From: an uncultured Flavobacteriaceae bacterium
GTDB taxonomy: Bacteria; Bacteroidota; Bacteroidia; Flavobacteriales; Flavobacteriaceae
Length of the DNA stretch: 64,000 bases
Direction of reading: 5' to 3'
Assembly (NCBI GenBank): GCA_947500445.1
Contig: CANMSB010000013.1
Location: 52,153-116,152 of the forward strand
The position numbers and the translations under genes are program-made. The notes under the pieces are model-generated. The model did no database searches, had not been told where the DNA came from, and saw only the letters and a list, made by a program, of their open reading frames with translations. Position 1 is the stretch's first letter. Every line of letters begins with the position of its first letter. This document shows, one piece after another, positions 37,971-47,142 of the stretch.

Positions 37971-38336
37971 ATGATGAAAAAAGTAATACTCATGACCGCC
38001 CTTTTGATGCTTAGCGCAGCAATGGGGTACGCTCAAAAAGATAGAGAAGCGAAGTTGAACAAGGAAACCAACCTGATTGAGGTGACCTATTTCCACGAAG
38101 ATGGTAGTGTAAGACAGCAAGGCACGTTCGATTTAGCGGGAAAACTGCATGGCGAGTGGGCCAGCTTTAACGAGAAAGGTGAAAAAATATCCTTAGGAAC
38201 ATATTACAAAGGCGCCCGTACCGGAACCTGGTACTTTTGGAACAATGGAAACCAAAAAGAGGTCGCTTTTGACAACAATACCATTGCAAGTGTCGTAGAC
38301 ACGAAAACGAAATCCCCCGTAGTTACCAAAGACTAA
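37971..38336 (+). CDS. Secreted MORN/YwqK-type repeat protein
   Basis: The 121-residue protein has a signal peptide (KKVILMTALLMLSAAMGYAQ). MORN-like repeats follow: VTYFHEDGSVRQQGTFDLAGK, HGEWASFNEKGEKISLGTYY and KGARTGTWYFWNNGNQKEV. Databases often label this type a toxin-antitoxin YwqK-family antitoxin, but nothing here supports a TA pair. It is monocistronic with a clear promoter and terminator. Confidence 0.85.
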   Translation: MMKKVILMTALLMLSAAMGYAQKDREAKLNKETNLIEVTYFHEDGSVRQQGTFDLAGKLHGEWASFNEKGEKISLGTYYKGARTGTWYFWNNGNQKEVAFDNNTIASVVDTKTKSPVVTKD

Positions 38337-38358
38337 TTGCCAGTACCAATTACCACCA

Positions 38359-38396
38359 AAAAAGCTCCATAACTTTTTAAAGTTGCGGAGCTTTTT
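38359..38396 (+). terminator. Intrinsic terminator
   Basis: AAAAAGCTCC pairs with GGAGCTTTTT, and the loop contains a further AACTTT/AAAGTT stem. Confidence 0.85.
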
Positions 38397-38399
38397 GTA

Positions 38400-38550
38400 T
38401 GAACTCGTTTAAACTTTTTCCATTTGCTAAAAAATCGCCCTTTTTCGTCCGTTCTTTGCCTTTTTTTCCTTTCGTAACCCTGCTATGCAACTCAAAAAAG
38501 CCTTCAAATGACTGATTTTCGCTTAAACGCAAAAAGTTTAAACGAGTTCA
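38400..38550. repeat. Rep2 dispersed repeat with perfect terminal inverted repeats
   Basis: The 151-bp element has perfect 20-bp ends (TGAACTCGTTTAAAC-type and its complement). The core has CCTTTCGTAACCCTGCTATGC, also found in the copy nested at 58960-59129. It lies between two genes just after a terminator. No coding capacity, so it looks MITE-like. Confidence 0.75.
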
Positions 38551-38584
38551 ATGTCTTCTTTTGTAATACCAGGTTGAAACGGCA

Positions 38585-38983
38585 TTAATCCTCTTGCTCC
38601 TCGGTAACGGGCGGCTCCATTGTTGTTTCGGAGGCCGTTACGGTTGCAATTCCCAGATCCTCCAAACGTAGCTGTTCCGGATTCATGTTCGTATCGATAC
38701 GTACCGTATTGTCCGCGAGCACTTCCACTTCTACCTCCAGCGATTCGTATCCTAAAAATGTCACTTCCAACACCTGTTTTCCCGTAGGTACGGCAAGCAA
38801 TTCAAAATTTCCGTTGAAATTGGTCTGCGTGGCGGCATCGGTGCCTTTTACATGTACATCGGCGAACAAAAGCGCTTCCCCATTTGCGGCGGCATCGCCG
38901 ATATGGCCTTTTACGATTCCCGTGCGCTGTGCAAACACCGTAAAGGAACCGCACAACAACACCATTAACAGAACATGCTTCAT
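38585..38983 (-). CDS. Carboxypeptidase-like regulatory domain protein
   Basis: The 132-residue secreted protein has a signal peptide (MKHVLLMVLLCGSFTVFAQ). A single CarboxypepD_reg-like beta-sandwich follows (GIVKGHIGDAAANGEALLFADVHVKGT, NFNGNFELLAVPTGKQVLEVTFLGYE). The fold usually stands before TonB-dependent receptors but is solitary here. The acidic C-terminus ends EEQED. Confidence 0.82.
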   Translation of the reverse strand: MKHVLLMVLLCGSFTVFAQRTGIVKGHIGDAAANGEALLFADVHVKGTDAATQTNFNGNFELLAVPTGKQVLEVTFLGYESLEVEVEVLADNTVRIDTNMNPEQLRLEDLGIATVTASETTMEPPVTEEQED

Positions 38984-39142
38984 GCCTTTCTAATTTTTCT
39001 GCAAAGAAAAATGCATTAGGTTAAGTTATGGTTAAGTCGAGATTACGATACCATGTTCAAAAGGTTATGTTTTTGGTCGGGACCGAAGTCCATGAAATAC
39101 CTGGTTCAACAGCCATCGAACAGGGTGCGGACAATCATGCCC

Positions 39143-39168
39143 ATACCATTTCAAAGCTCAAACGGTAT
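39143..39168. repeat. Rep1 26-bp mini-element (F)
   Basis: ATACCATTT...AAACGGTAT palindrome, one mismatch in the right end. Confidence 0.6.
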
Positions 39169-39255
39169 TGCTTACTTCCCTCTCCGTAATCCGCCCCGTC
39201 GTTCCGGGTATTGGAAAATCCAAAAAATGTATCTTGCGAATCCTTAATACAACAT

Positions 39256-40599
39256 ATGGACTGGGAAACACTACTCTCCTTAAAAAGGCATGGCGATACG
39301 CATAAACGGCTCCGGAAAGAACAGGATGAGACCCGCTTGGGTTTCGAAGTAGATTATGATCGTATTATCTTCTCCGCGGCTTTTAGAAGCCTACAGGACA
39401 AAACACAGGTAATCCCCTTATCCAAGACCGATTTTGTACATACCCGTTTGACCCATAGTTTGGAGGTTTCCGTAGTAGGACGCAGTATCGGGCGAAGTGC
39501 CGGAAAACAGCTATTGGAAAAGCACCCCCATTTGAAAACGGTGCATGGATACCGCTTTAACGATTTTGGCGCCATCGTCGCCGCGGCGGCCTTGGCACAC
39601 GATATTGGCAATCCACCTTTTGGCCATAGTGGGGAAAAAGCCATTGGTGAGTATTTTAAAACAGGGAACGGAAAACGTTTTCAGGGGCTTTTGTCGGAAA
39701 AGGAATATCAGGACATTATCGATTTTGAGGGAAATGCCAATGGGTTCAAGCTATTGACAGCCTCAAAGGAAGGGGTTGCGGGCGGACTACGGCTCAGCTA
39801 TGCGACCTTGGGTGCTTTTACCAAATACCCAAAGGAGTCCTTGCCCAAAAAGCCGACGCCACATATCGCGGACAAAAAATTCGGATTTTTTCAATCGGAA
39901 AAAGAAACCTTTCGGGACGTTGCCACAACCTTGGGGCTACGGGCGACACGAACGGGGAACGACCTTTCCTTTTCAAGGCACCCTTTGACCTTTTTAGTGG
40001 AAGCGGCCGACGATATCTGTTACACCATTATCGATTTTGAGGACGGCATCAACCTGGGACTGATTTCCGAAGACTATGCCCTGGAATACCTGATCAAACT
40101 GGTAAAAGACCGCATCAATACCAAAAAGTACAACTCCCTGGCCTACAAGGAAGACCGCCTGAGCTATTTGAGGGCACTGGCCATCAATACCTTGATCAAC
40201 GATGCCGTTCGCATTTTTATCGAGAACGAAGAAGCGATACTTGCCGGCGATTTTGAGGTGTCCTTATTGGACCAAAGCCGTTATAACGCCCAAATAACGG
40301 ATATTATCGATCTTAGCGTCAACAACATCTACCAATCGCAGGAAGTGATCGAAAAGGAGATTGCCGGGTATAAGATCATCTCCGACATTTTGGAGGTGTA
40401 TACCACGGCGCTGATGCGCTCCAAACAGGGAAAGGCATCGAACTATGACAAGTTGATGCTCCGCACCCTTCCGGCCTTCTACCAAAGAACGGAACTCCCG
40501 GATGCCGAAATATTGTTGAACACCTGCTGCTATGTGGCCAGCCTCTCGGATAGTGCCGCGGTACACATCCATAACAAAATAATGGGAAAACAGCTGTAA
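39256..40599 (+). CDS. dgt: dGTP triphosphohydrolase
   Basis: The 447-residue HD-domain enzyme hydrolyses dGTP (dNTPs) to the nucleoside and triphosphate. Motifs include RLGFEVDYDRIIFSAAFRSL, VHTRLTHSLEVSVVGRSIG, the HD motif AALAHDIGNPPFGHSGEKAI, and FLVEAADDICYTIIDFEDGI. The start MDWETLLSLKR is the family's usual N-terminus. It can counteract dNTP accumulation and, in some bacteria, phage replication, but nothing nearby suggests a dedicated defence role. Confidence 0.93.
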   Translation: MDWETLLSLKRHGDTHKRLRKEQDETRLGFEVDYDRIIFSAAFRSLQDKTQVIPLSKTDFVHTRLTHSLEVSVVGRSIGRSAGKQLLEKHPHLKTVHGYRFNDFGAIVAAAALAHDIGNPPFGHSGEKAIGEYFKTGNGKRFQGLLSEKEYQDIIDFEGNANGFKLLTASKEGVAGGLRLSYATLGAFTKYPKESLPKKPTPHIADKKFGFFQSEKETFRDVATTLGLRATRTGNDLSFSRHPLTFLVEAADDICYTIIDFEDGINLGLISEDYALEYLIKLVKDRINTKKYNSLAYKEDRLSYLRALAINTLINDAVRIFIENEEAILAGDFEVSLLDQSRYNAQITDIIDLSVNNIYQSQEVIEKEIAGYKIISDILEVYTTALMRSKQGKASNYDKLMLRTLPAFYQRTELPDAEILLNTCCYVASLSDSAAVHIHNKIMGKQL

Positions 40600-40735
40600 T
40601 TCCAATAAACAAATGGTATAACGGCCAGCAGTTTACGATCAGGACCTTGACCATCATTGGTCTTCACCCGAAACAACCAGTTTAGCTCACGTACAAAAAA
40701 CCGTTGATGGGGGAAATGTCTTTCGTGAGAACAAC

Positions 40736-41920
40736 TCAAAAATTATACGATATGCCGACCCCGAGCAGCTGTTTAAATTGCAAACGAGGTTCTCCAGGAT
40801 CGGTAATGGTACCATCGTCCGCTTTTACCTCATTGAACAGGATGTCGTCATCGTAAATGAGGTGGGTCCCTATCTGGGTAACAATATATTCGTTTACGCG
40901 AAGTTCTACGTTCAGTTCCCAATCGACATCAATGTTCCCGAAGCTTTGCAAATAATCGGTATACAAGTTCAATCGGTGCTTGATGCCCATATTCTTATAC
41001 AACTGGGACTCCCAGCTATTCGTAATCAGGAAGCCGAGTTCCAGAAACAGGTTTTCCCCTTTTTCCAGAACGTTCCCCTCATCGTCCAGTACCGCCCTTT
41101 GTACCCCAAAGGCCCCCTTATCGGCCAATTCCTGATCGAGGACCAAGGTGGCCTTTTGGGTAATGGGCGAAATGTATAGGTTGAACCGCCGTTCCTTGGA
41201 AATATAGCTGGCCCCGGCACCAAGAAAAAAATATCCGGGCGACAATGGTCTGGACACCGCATTCTCCCTATCGGGATATTTAAAACCGTCGGAGAATTGC
41301 GTATTAAATTTGGCCTTTGCCGAGTAGTACCAATTGCTGATCGTATCGCGACGGTACCCAAAGGTAGAACTTACCCGCAGGGCATCCTCGGTCTTTCGCA
41401 ATTTTTGGCCCTCCTGTAGGTTTACACCATAGCGCATTTCCAAAAAGTTCTCCCAAGAAATGTATCGAAACTTGTAGTTCCTTTCGAAACGTGCATTGGC
41501 CAAGGCGGAAATGGATGTGGTTCCACCGGCATTCCAGTTTACAAAAGCCGTTTCACTTAGGGTAAGTCCCAACAAATTGATCTCTTGCCAAAAGGAAGGC
41601 ACTTTAAATTTGTTGTATCCTTGGTCCAGCGGTTCCGTTTTTTTGATCGAAATCATAGTGGTGTTCAGGGTAACGCCCTTTTTCAGGTTCTCGATGCGCT
41701 GCTGTTCCCGTCGAATGACCAGGGTATCTACGATAACGGTATCGAGGGCCATGCTGTCCCTGCTTATGGTATCGGCCTTCCGAATCGGGGGAAGTGGTAT
41801 AACAATAACGGAGTCGGCCTTTTTCGGGGCCGGTATCGAATCCTGCGCATTGCCAAGGGAAAAAACAAAAAGTCCCAACAATAGGGGACACATCCAATTT
41901 TTAACGGTTATCGCTCGCAT
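40736..41920 (-). CDS. DUF3078 family outer-membrane protein
   Basis: The 394-residue protein has a signal peptide (CPLLLGLFVFSLGNAQ), then a Pro/Asp-rich stretch. A beta-barrel-like body contains NLLGLTLSETAFVNWNAGG, a block typical of DUF3078, and SSTFGYRRDTISNWYYSAK, and ends with an aromatic KQLLGVGISYNF. It overlaps the end of dxs by 20 bases and follows it on the minus strand, an arrangement common in Flavobacteriia. Function is unknown. Confidence 0.88.
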   Translation of the reverse strand: MRAITVKNWMCPLLLGLFVFSLGNAQDSIPAPKKADSVIVIPLPPIRKADTISRDSMALDTVIVDTLVIRREQQRIENLKKGVTLNTTMISIKKTEPLDQGYNKFKVPSFWQEINLLGLTLSETAFVNWNAGGTTSISALANARFERNYKFRYISWENFLEMRYGVNLQEGQKLRKTEDALRVSSTFGYRRDTISNWYYSAKAKFNTQFSDGFKYPDRENAVSRPLSPGYFFLGAGASYISKERRFNLYISPITQKATLVLDQELADKGAFGVQRAVLDDEGNVLEKGENLFLELGFLITNSWESQLYKNMGIKHRLNLYTDYLQSFGNIDVDWELNVELRVNEYIVTQIGTHLIYDDDILFNEVKADDGTITDPGEPRLQFKQLLGVGISYNF

Positions 41921-43685
41921 CTAAAATACGTTTTAGGCTTGTTTGTATAGCCTGTTTATCCAATTGCACTGCCTTGTACAGTTCGTCGGTGGTACCATGC
42001 TCCAAAAAGGTGTCGGGCACTCCCAAGATCTCGATCGGCCGTGAATGGCCATTTTCATTGGCAAATTCCAACACGGCACTTCCAAAACCTCCGGACCTGC
42101 AACCGTCTTCCACCGTAACTACGGACGAATAGCGTTCAAAGATCCTTTGAAGCAACTGCTTATCCAAGGGTTTTACAAAGCGCATAGCATAATGTCCGAT
42201 CCGCGAAACCTCTTTCAATTCGGCTATGGCATCGGCTACTACGTTTCCAATGTGCCCCAATGACAGTACGGCAACCTGGGTCCCTTCGTGTAAGGTCCTT
42301 GCCGAACCGATCTCAATTTTTTCAAAGGGAAGCCTCCATTCTTCCAATACGCCCCTGCCCCTAGGATATCGAATGGCAATCGGGAGATCAAGTCCCAGTT
42401 GTGCGGTGTACATGATGTTGCGCAGTTCGGTTTCGTTCCTTGGCGCAAAAATAATCAGGTTGGGAATACACCGCAAATAGGCGATATCGAAAACTCCATG
42501 GTGGGTGGCCCCGTCTTGCCCAACGATGCCCGCCCGATCCAAACAAAAGACCACGGGAAGCCTTTGCAACGCAACATCATGGATCACTTGGTCATAGGCG
42601 CGTTGTAAAAAGGTAGAATACACCGTACAGAACGGCACCATATTTTCGGCCGCGAGCCCGGCGGCCATGGTAACGGCATGCTGCTCCGCGATGCCTACAT
42701 CAAAAGCACGTTCGGGAAATTCCTCCATCATGAACTTCAGGGAACTTCCCGTGGGCATGGCAGGGGTAATACCGATTATTTTTTCGTTTTTCCGGGCAAG
42801 GTCGACCAACGTATGCCCAAAAACATCCTGGTACTTTGTGGGCAAAAGGTCGCTTGTACTTGGCCGCAACTCTCCGGTATGCCGGTCAAATTTTCCCGGG
42901 GCATGGTACACCACTTGTTGTTCTTCCGCTTGCTTTAGGCCTTTACCCTTTGTAGTTATCACATGCAGCAATCGTGGCCCTTTTTGTTTTTTAAGCTGTT
43001 GCAACGCCTCAAGTACCGCTTTAAAATCGTGGCCGTCAATTGGTCCGGAATATGCAAAGTTTAGGCACTCAAAAATATTTTCGTCCTTGGCGGTCCCCTT
43101 TTTTACATTGGTCAGGTATTTCTTTAGGGCACCGACACTAGGGTCTATTCCAATGGCATTGTCGTTCAGGATGATCAGCACGTTGGCCTTGGTGACCCCG
43201 GCGTGGTTGAGCCCTTCAAAGGCCATTCCACTGGCAATGGAAGCGTCGCCGATGACGGCGATATGCTCGCGGTCGGCATCCCCTTTTATCTGTGACGCGA
43301 TTGCCATGCCCAAAATTGCGGAAATGGAGGTTGAGCTGTGGCCGGTACCAAACGCATCGTAAACGCTTTCGTCCCTTTTTGGAAAGCCGCTGATCCCGCC
43401 CCATTGCCGGTTGGTACCAAAAACGGCCTTTCTGCCCGTCAAAATCTTATGTCCGTATGCTTGGTGGCCCACATCCCAGATAAGAAGGTCGTTCGGGGTA
43501 TCGAACACATAATGCAAGGCAATGGTCAGTTCTACCACTCCAAGGCTGGCCCCTAAATGCCCCTCCTTTGTCGCCACGATCTGAATGATAAACGCCCTCA
43601 ATTCCTTGGCGAGTTCGGGTAACCTAGCCACGGAAAGCTTACGTAGATCGGCAGGGGAATCGATATGTTCCAGAATCGTTGACAC
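41901..43685 (-). CDS. dxs: 1-deoxy-D-xylulose-5-phosphate synthase
   Basis: The 594-residue enzyme condenses pyruvate and glyceraldehyde 3-phosphate with thiamine diphosphate in the first step of MEP isoprenoid synthesis. The N-terminal domain has GHLGASLGVVELTIALHYVF and the TPP/Mg motif GDASIASGMAFEGLNHAG...NDN. The transketolase Pyr domain has AEQHAVTMAAGLA, and DRAGIVGQDGATHHGVFDIA is conserved. Length is normal. Confidence 0.97.
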   Translation of the reverse strand: MSTILEHIDSPADLRKLSVARLPELAKELRAFIIQIVATKEGHLGASLGVVELTIALHYVFDTPNDLLIWDVGHQAYGHKILTGRKAVFGTNRQWGGISGFPKRDESVYDAFGTGHSSTSISAILGMAIASQIKGDADREHIAVIGDASIASGMAFEGLNHAGVTKANVLIILNDNAIGIDPSVGALKKYLTNVKKGTAKDENIFECLNFAYSGPIDGHDFKAVLEALQQLKKQKGPRLLHVITTKGKGLKQAEEQQVVYHAPGKFDRHTGELRPSTSDLLPTKYQDVFGHTLVDLARKNEKIIGITPAMPTGSSLKFMMEEFPERAFDVGIAEQHAVTMAAGLAAENMVPFCTVYSTFLQRAYDQVIHDVALQRLPVVFCLDRAGIVGQDGATHHGVFDIAYLRCIPNLIIFAPRNETELRNIMYTAQLGLDLPIAIRYPRGRGVLEEWRLPFEKIEIGSARTLHEGTQVAVLSLGHIGNVVADAIAELKEVSRIGHYAMRFVKPLDKQLLQRIFERYSSVVTVEDGCRSGGFGSAVLEFANENGHSRPIEILGVPDTFLEHGTTDELYKAVQLDKQAIQTSLKRILDASDNR

Positions 43686-43746
43686 CGTTTCAAATTTGAA
43701 ACCACAAAACTACGTTATTTAAAGATTTTACCATGGTTTTGCCCGG

Positions 43747-43798
43747 TTTGACAACATACTAGGGGAAACGGGCATGATTTCCATCACTTCTACGTTCA
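43747..43798 (+). promoter_or_regulatory. Promoter block 1 of the tandem lipoproteins
   Basis: TTTGACAACA, CATGATTT (26 bases later) and CGTTCA (another 20 bases later) recur at identical spacing upstream of the next paralogue. Confidence 0.5.
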
Positions 43799-43917
43799 AG
43801 TTTTTCCTATAAACAAACAATAAAGCATATGAAATGAGCCATAACAATTCTTGATACCAACCGAAATGATTATTGGCGAATTACATCTGACCATTAAAAA
43901 ACAATAAATATAAACAG

Positions 43918-45018
43918 ATGAAAATTATTTTAAGATCGGCTGCTATAGCAGCTTTGGTAATACTGGCTTCCTGCGGAAAAGATGATGATGGCGGTTCGGC
44001 CGGCGAAATGGCGGAACAGGCCGAATTATTGGAACAAACGCCGTTGGAGGCAAATACCATAGCCGATAATGTAATGATACAGGGCGCTACAAAGGAAGAA
44101 GGTGCCCCACCGACACCGAACGGAGCCATTTCCATGGATATTTCGGAGGCGGGAAAAACGGCCTTTCTCAACGAGGGATTTACGATTCCCGTAAGTTCCG
44201 ATGGGGATATTACAGGGGCCTATTTGCGTTTTAAAGCCAATGATGGTACCGTTTCGGATAGTTATTATGATATCGATATCAATGCCAATCAGGTGTTTGA
44301 TAAGGCGGCGCGAAAGACCGTTTTCCAAAGAGCCGCCAGAACCTTGGCGTCCAAAGTGGACGAGGCCAATTTGGACATCGACTTCAGCGCGCAGATCGAG
44401 CCGGGTACCTTTTGCTACGAAATTTGTGTTTATGATGCCGAGGGCAATATCAGTGATCCGAGCGAAGTATGCGTCACTGTTGAGAGCTGGGGCGGAAACG
44501 CGGCCGTAGTCGGCAAATGGAGTTTGGTAAAAGAAGAATATACCTATGCCGGGACAACCGAAACCTATAACATTGGCGAACCGGATTGCGATACCTGGAC
44601 GACCAGCTGTGCCAATGAGCAAGAATTGGAAATTACGGTGTGCTATACCCAAGAATATGGAACTTTAGAAATTAAAGCTGACGGTTCTTATAGCATCGAC
44701 TTTAAGGGAGCTGACCAAGATTACGACGATGCCGCGGCAAGCGAATGCGAGTTGGTTTATACGGAGGACAGCACCTACCGCTACCAAAGCACAGGAAACT
44801 GGGCCTATGTTACGGCCGAAAACAGGCTCACCTTGGTCGAGTATGGCTATACCGTGGAAGAAGATGGAGAAACTGAAGTAGCTTCCGTTGAGAACGGGGA
44901 GGCCGAGCTTTTGTATGATGGCAAAGCGGAAGTCAACGGAAACAGTTTTGTGCTGATCGAAGTAAGCGACTATGACAGTTCCGTGGAAGATATTTCCAAG
45001 TTTTACTTTGAAAAGTAA
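43918..45018 (+). CDS. Tandem lipoprotein A, unknown function
   Basis: The 366-residue lipoprotein has a lipobox (LVILASCGKD) and a Gly/Asp/Glu-rich linker to about residue 45. An N-terminal beta-domain shows GKTAFLNEGFTIPVSSDGDI and a FCYEICVYDAEGNIS hairpin with cysteines. A lipocalin-like C-terminal module begins VVGKWSLVKEEYTY and ends NSFVLIEVSDYD. It is paired with a diverged duplicate 313 bases downstream. No family name is recognised. Confidence 0.8.
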   Translation: MKIILRSAAIAALVILASCGKDDDGGSAGEMAEQAELLEQTPLEANTIADNVMIQGATKEEGAPPTPNGAISMDISEAGKTAFLNEGFTIPVSSDGDITGAYLRFKANDGTVSDSYYDIDINANQVFDKAARKTVFQRAARTLASKVDEANLDIDFSAQIEPGTFCYEICVYDAEGNISDPSEVCVTVESWGGNAAVVGKWSLVKEEYTYAGTTETYNIGEPDCDTWTTSCANEQELEITVCYTQEYGTLEIKADGSYSIDFKGADQDYDDAAASECELVYTEDSTYRYQSTGNWAYVTAENRLTLVEYGYTVEEDGETEVASVENGEAELLYDGKAEVNGNSFVLIEVSDYDSSVEDISKFYFEK

Positions 45019-45062
45019 ACAGTACTACTGAACTCAAAGCGAGTGCAATGATAAGTAACAAG

Positions 45063-45091
45063 TCCCCGTCGGAGTTCCGTCGGGGATTTTT
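45063..45091 (+). terminator. Intrinsic terminator after lipoprotein A
   Basis: TCCCCGTCGG and CCGTCGGGGA pair around an AGTT loop with one T-T mismatch, then a T tract. Confidence 0.85.
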
Positions 45092-45227
45092 GTATTATAC
45101 CATGGTTTTCGTGCTCCGGTTTTGAAAAAAAGGGGCGTTATATAACCACTTGCCCTTTGTCTCCTTCCGACATCTCCCTTACGCTATAGCGCCTTTTCTC
45201 CTCGCCTTTCACTCCGGTTTCCGTTCG

Positions 45228-45279
45228 TTTGACAACAAAACAAGGAACATGCACATGATTTGTACGAATTATCCGTTCA
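45228..45279 (+). promoter_or_regulatory. Promoter block 2 of the tandem lipoproteins
   Basis: The same three boxes as upstream of lipoprotein A, with identical 26- and 20-base spacings. Confidence 0.5.
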
Positions 45280-45331
45280 GATTTTTCTTATTGAACTCAT
45301 CTTGAGTTTATTTAACAAACAACAAAAACGT

Positions 45332-46405
45332 ATGAAAATTATTTTAAGATCGGCTGCCATCGCAGCTTTGGTAGTATTGGCTTCCTGTGGAAAAGATGAT
45401 AATGGTGGTTCGGCCGGCGAAATGGACGAACAGGCCGAACTATTGGAACAGACCCCTTTGGAGGCAAACACCGTGGCGGACAATGTGGTGATACAGGGTG
45501 CTACAAAAGAAGAGGGTACTCCTCCTGCTCCGAACGGTGAAATGACAATTGATATCTCAAATGCCGTAAGCAGTGCTTTTCTCAACGAAGGATTTACCAT
45601 ACCCGTAAGTTCAAACATGGAAATCGCTGGTGCCTACCTGCAATTTGAATCAAACGATGGAACCTCCGCAAATAGCTATTTTAATATCAATATATCTTCC
45701 GGTAGCTCTGTAAAAAGTCAAAAAGAGCAACAAAATGAAAAAACGGACAACGCCTACATTGATGTAGGATTTAATTCGAACATTACACCTGGTACTTTTT
45801 GTCTGGTTTTAAGTGTATATACTCAAGGTAATGTTATCAGTGTTGAAGAAAAAATGTGTATTACCGTCGAAAGTTGGGGCGGGAATTCCGATATCTTGGG
45901 AAAATGGAACTTATCGCTTGAGGAAAAAACCTCAAGCGGATCTTTTAAGTCCTATGCTCCCGGTGATGAAAGATGTATTGATAATTTTTCTGTTTCATGT
46001 GAAAGCGGAGGAACTGTTTCAGGAAATAAATACTGTTATACAACCAACCCTTCAGGAGTTACTTTCAACGAAGACGGAACCTTTGAGTATAGTAGTTACG
46101 ACACAAATAAAGAGTACAATTTTCAAGCCTCGGAAAACGAATGTGAACCCGTTTACGATGTTTATGAAAACGAATATGACGCTAAAGGAAAATGGGCGTA
46201 TTTGGACAAAGAAGATAAGTTCGTTTTAATTGTTTATGAAGACAGAAACTTTTATAAAAATGAACTTTCCTCCAATACTTATGCCCCAGGTGATGGCGCA
46301 CTTCTGGTAGAAGACGAGGCCGGTTGGCGATTTGAAAGCGAATCGCTGGTATTTAGTGTCGATGATGGTCCAAATGATTTCTACAAAGCGATCTTTAAAA
46401 AATAA
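45332..46405 (+). CDS. Tandem lipoprotein B, unknown function
   Basis: The 357-residue paralogue of lipoprotein A is near-identical over the first 90 residues (MKIILRSAAIAALVVLASCG; EQAELLEQTPLEAN). It then diverges in the loops while keeping the LNEGFTIPVSS, TFCLVLSVYTQGN and VESWGGNSDILGKWNLSLEE blocks. Its middle is visibly more AT-rich than copy A. The ATG chosen starts the lipoprotein signal, and an upstream in-frame start adds an unrelated hydrophobic stretch. Confidence 0.8.
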   Translation: MKIILRSAAIAALVVLASCGKDDNGGSAGEMDEQAELLEQTPLEANTVADNVVIQGATKEEGTPPAPNGEMTIDISNAVSSAFLNEGFTIPVSSNMEIAGAYLQFESNDGTSANSYFNINISSGSSVKSQKEQQNEKTDNAYIDVGFNSNITPGTFCLVLSVYTQGNVISVEEKMCITVESWGGNSDILGKWNLSLEEKTSSGSFKSYAPGDERCIDNFSVSCESGGTVSGNKYCYTTNPSGVTFNEDGTFEYSSYDTNKEYNFQASENECEPVYDVYENEYDAKGKWAYLDKEDKFVLIVYEDRNFYKNELSSNTYAPGDGALLVEDEAGWRFESESLVFSVDDGPNDFYKAIFKK

Positions 46406-46435
46406 TTTCATCCAATTGTCATAACCTACAGAGGT

Positions 46436-46465
46436 AAACCCCGGCAATACCGTCGGGGTTTTTTT
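46436..46465 (+). terminator. Intrinsic terminator after lipoprotein B
   Basis: CCCCGG and CCGTCGGGG pair around CAATA, followed by a T tract. Confidence 0.8.
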
Positions 46466-46513
46466 GTGCCCGATCATAATATTCTTTACTATTGTTCTCT
46501 TAAAACCGATGTG

Positions 46514-46963
46514 ATGCTGCTCCCTTTTGATGATGCCTATTTTATGAACAAAGCCATGCAAGAGGCCGAAGCCGCTTTTGAAAAGGGCGAAGTACCCGTT
46601 GGGGCGGTCATTGTGGTGCAGGACCGTATTATCGCCCGTGCCCACAACCTTACGGAACAACTGAACGATGTAACCGCACATGCCGAAATGCAGGCCATTA
46701 CCGCAGCGGCGAACTTTTTGGGAGGCAAGTATTTAAAGGGATGTACGCTTTATGTAACCTTGGAACCGTGCCAAATGTGTGCCGGCGCCCTCTATTGGAG
46801 CCAAATCGATAAAATCGTTTTTGCGGCGGCCGATAAAAATCGGGGGTTCTCCGTTTCCGGGACCACCTTACACCCCAAGACCCAAGTACTGGGCGGTATT
46901 CTTGAACATGAGGCCAGTGCATTGTTAAAGCGGTTCTTTATCCAAAAAAGAAACCTGAACTAA
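46514..46963 (+). CDS. tadA: tRNA adenosine(34) deaminase
   Basis: The 149-residue cytidine-deaminase-fold enzyme converts A34 to inosine in tRNA-Arg. The zinc site is VTAHAEMQAI plus TLEPCQMCAGALYWSQI. The glutamate of HAE is the proton shuttle. Start MLLPFDDAYFMNKAM was chosen because it begins the family's conserved N-terminal helix. A GTG codon immediately precedes it. A Rep1 element begins on the last base of the stop codon. Confidence 0.95.
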   Translation: MLLPFDDAYFMNKAMQEAEAAFEKGEVPVGAVIVVQDRIIARAHNLTEQLNDVTAHAEMQAITAAANFLGGKYLKGCTLYVTLEPCQMCAGALYWSQIDKIVFAAADKNRGFSVSGTTLHPKTQVLGGILEHEASALLKRFFIQKRNLN

Positions 46964-47123
46964 TACCATTTTTGCTTTGAAATTACCCAAACAAAAAGCC
47001 GCCATTTTTTGCTTGGACGAAAAAGAAAAATCAAGCATAGCAGTAGCTACGGTTGTTTTTTATTTTGAAGTATTAGCGGAAAAGGGCAATTTTTAATGGG
47101 CAATTTCAAGGTAGAAATGGTAT
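46963..47123 (+). repeat. Rep1 dispersed repeat, 161-bp reference copy (A)
   Basis: Left end ATACCATTTTTGC...TACCCA and right end TGGGCAATTTC...AATGGTAT are imperfect inverted repeats of about 27 bp. The core holds AAGCATAGCAGTAGCTACGG. There is no ORF. It begins on the stop codon of tadA. Confidence 0.8.
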
Positions 47124-47142
47124 AGTACCTATTGCGATACCA

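Noticed and set aside
37971..38336. Antitoxin of a toxin-antitoxin pair
   Set aside because: It has a signal peptide and no partner toxin gene. The MORN repeats explain the sequence.
38401..38549. CRISPR-like repeat
   Set aside because: Only two inverted ends are present, with no spacer array and no cas genes.
39256..40599. Dedicated antiphage dGTPase
   Set aside because: The gene looks like the ordinary chromosomal enzyme, with no defence neighbours.
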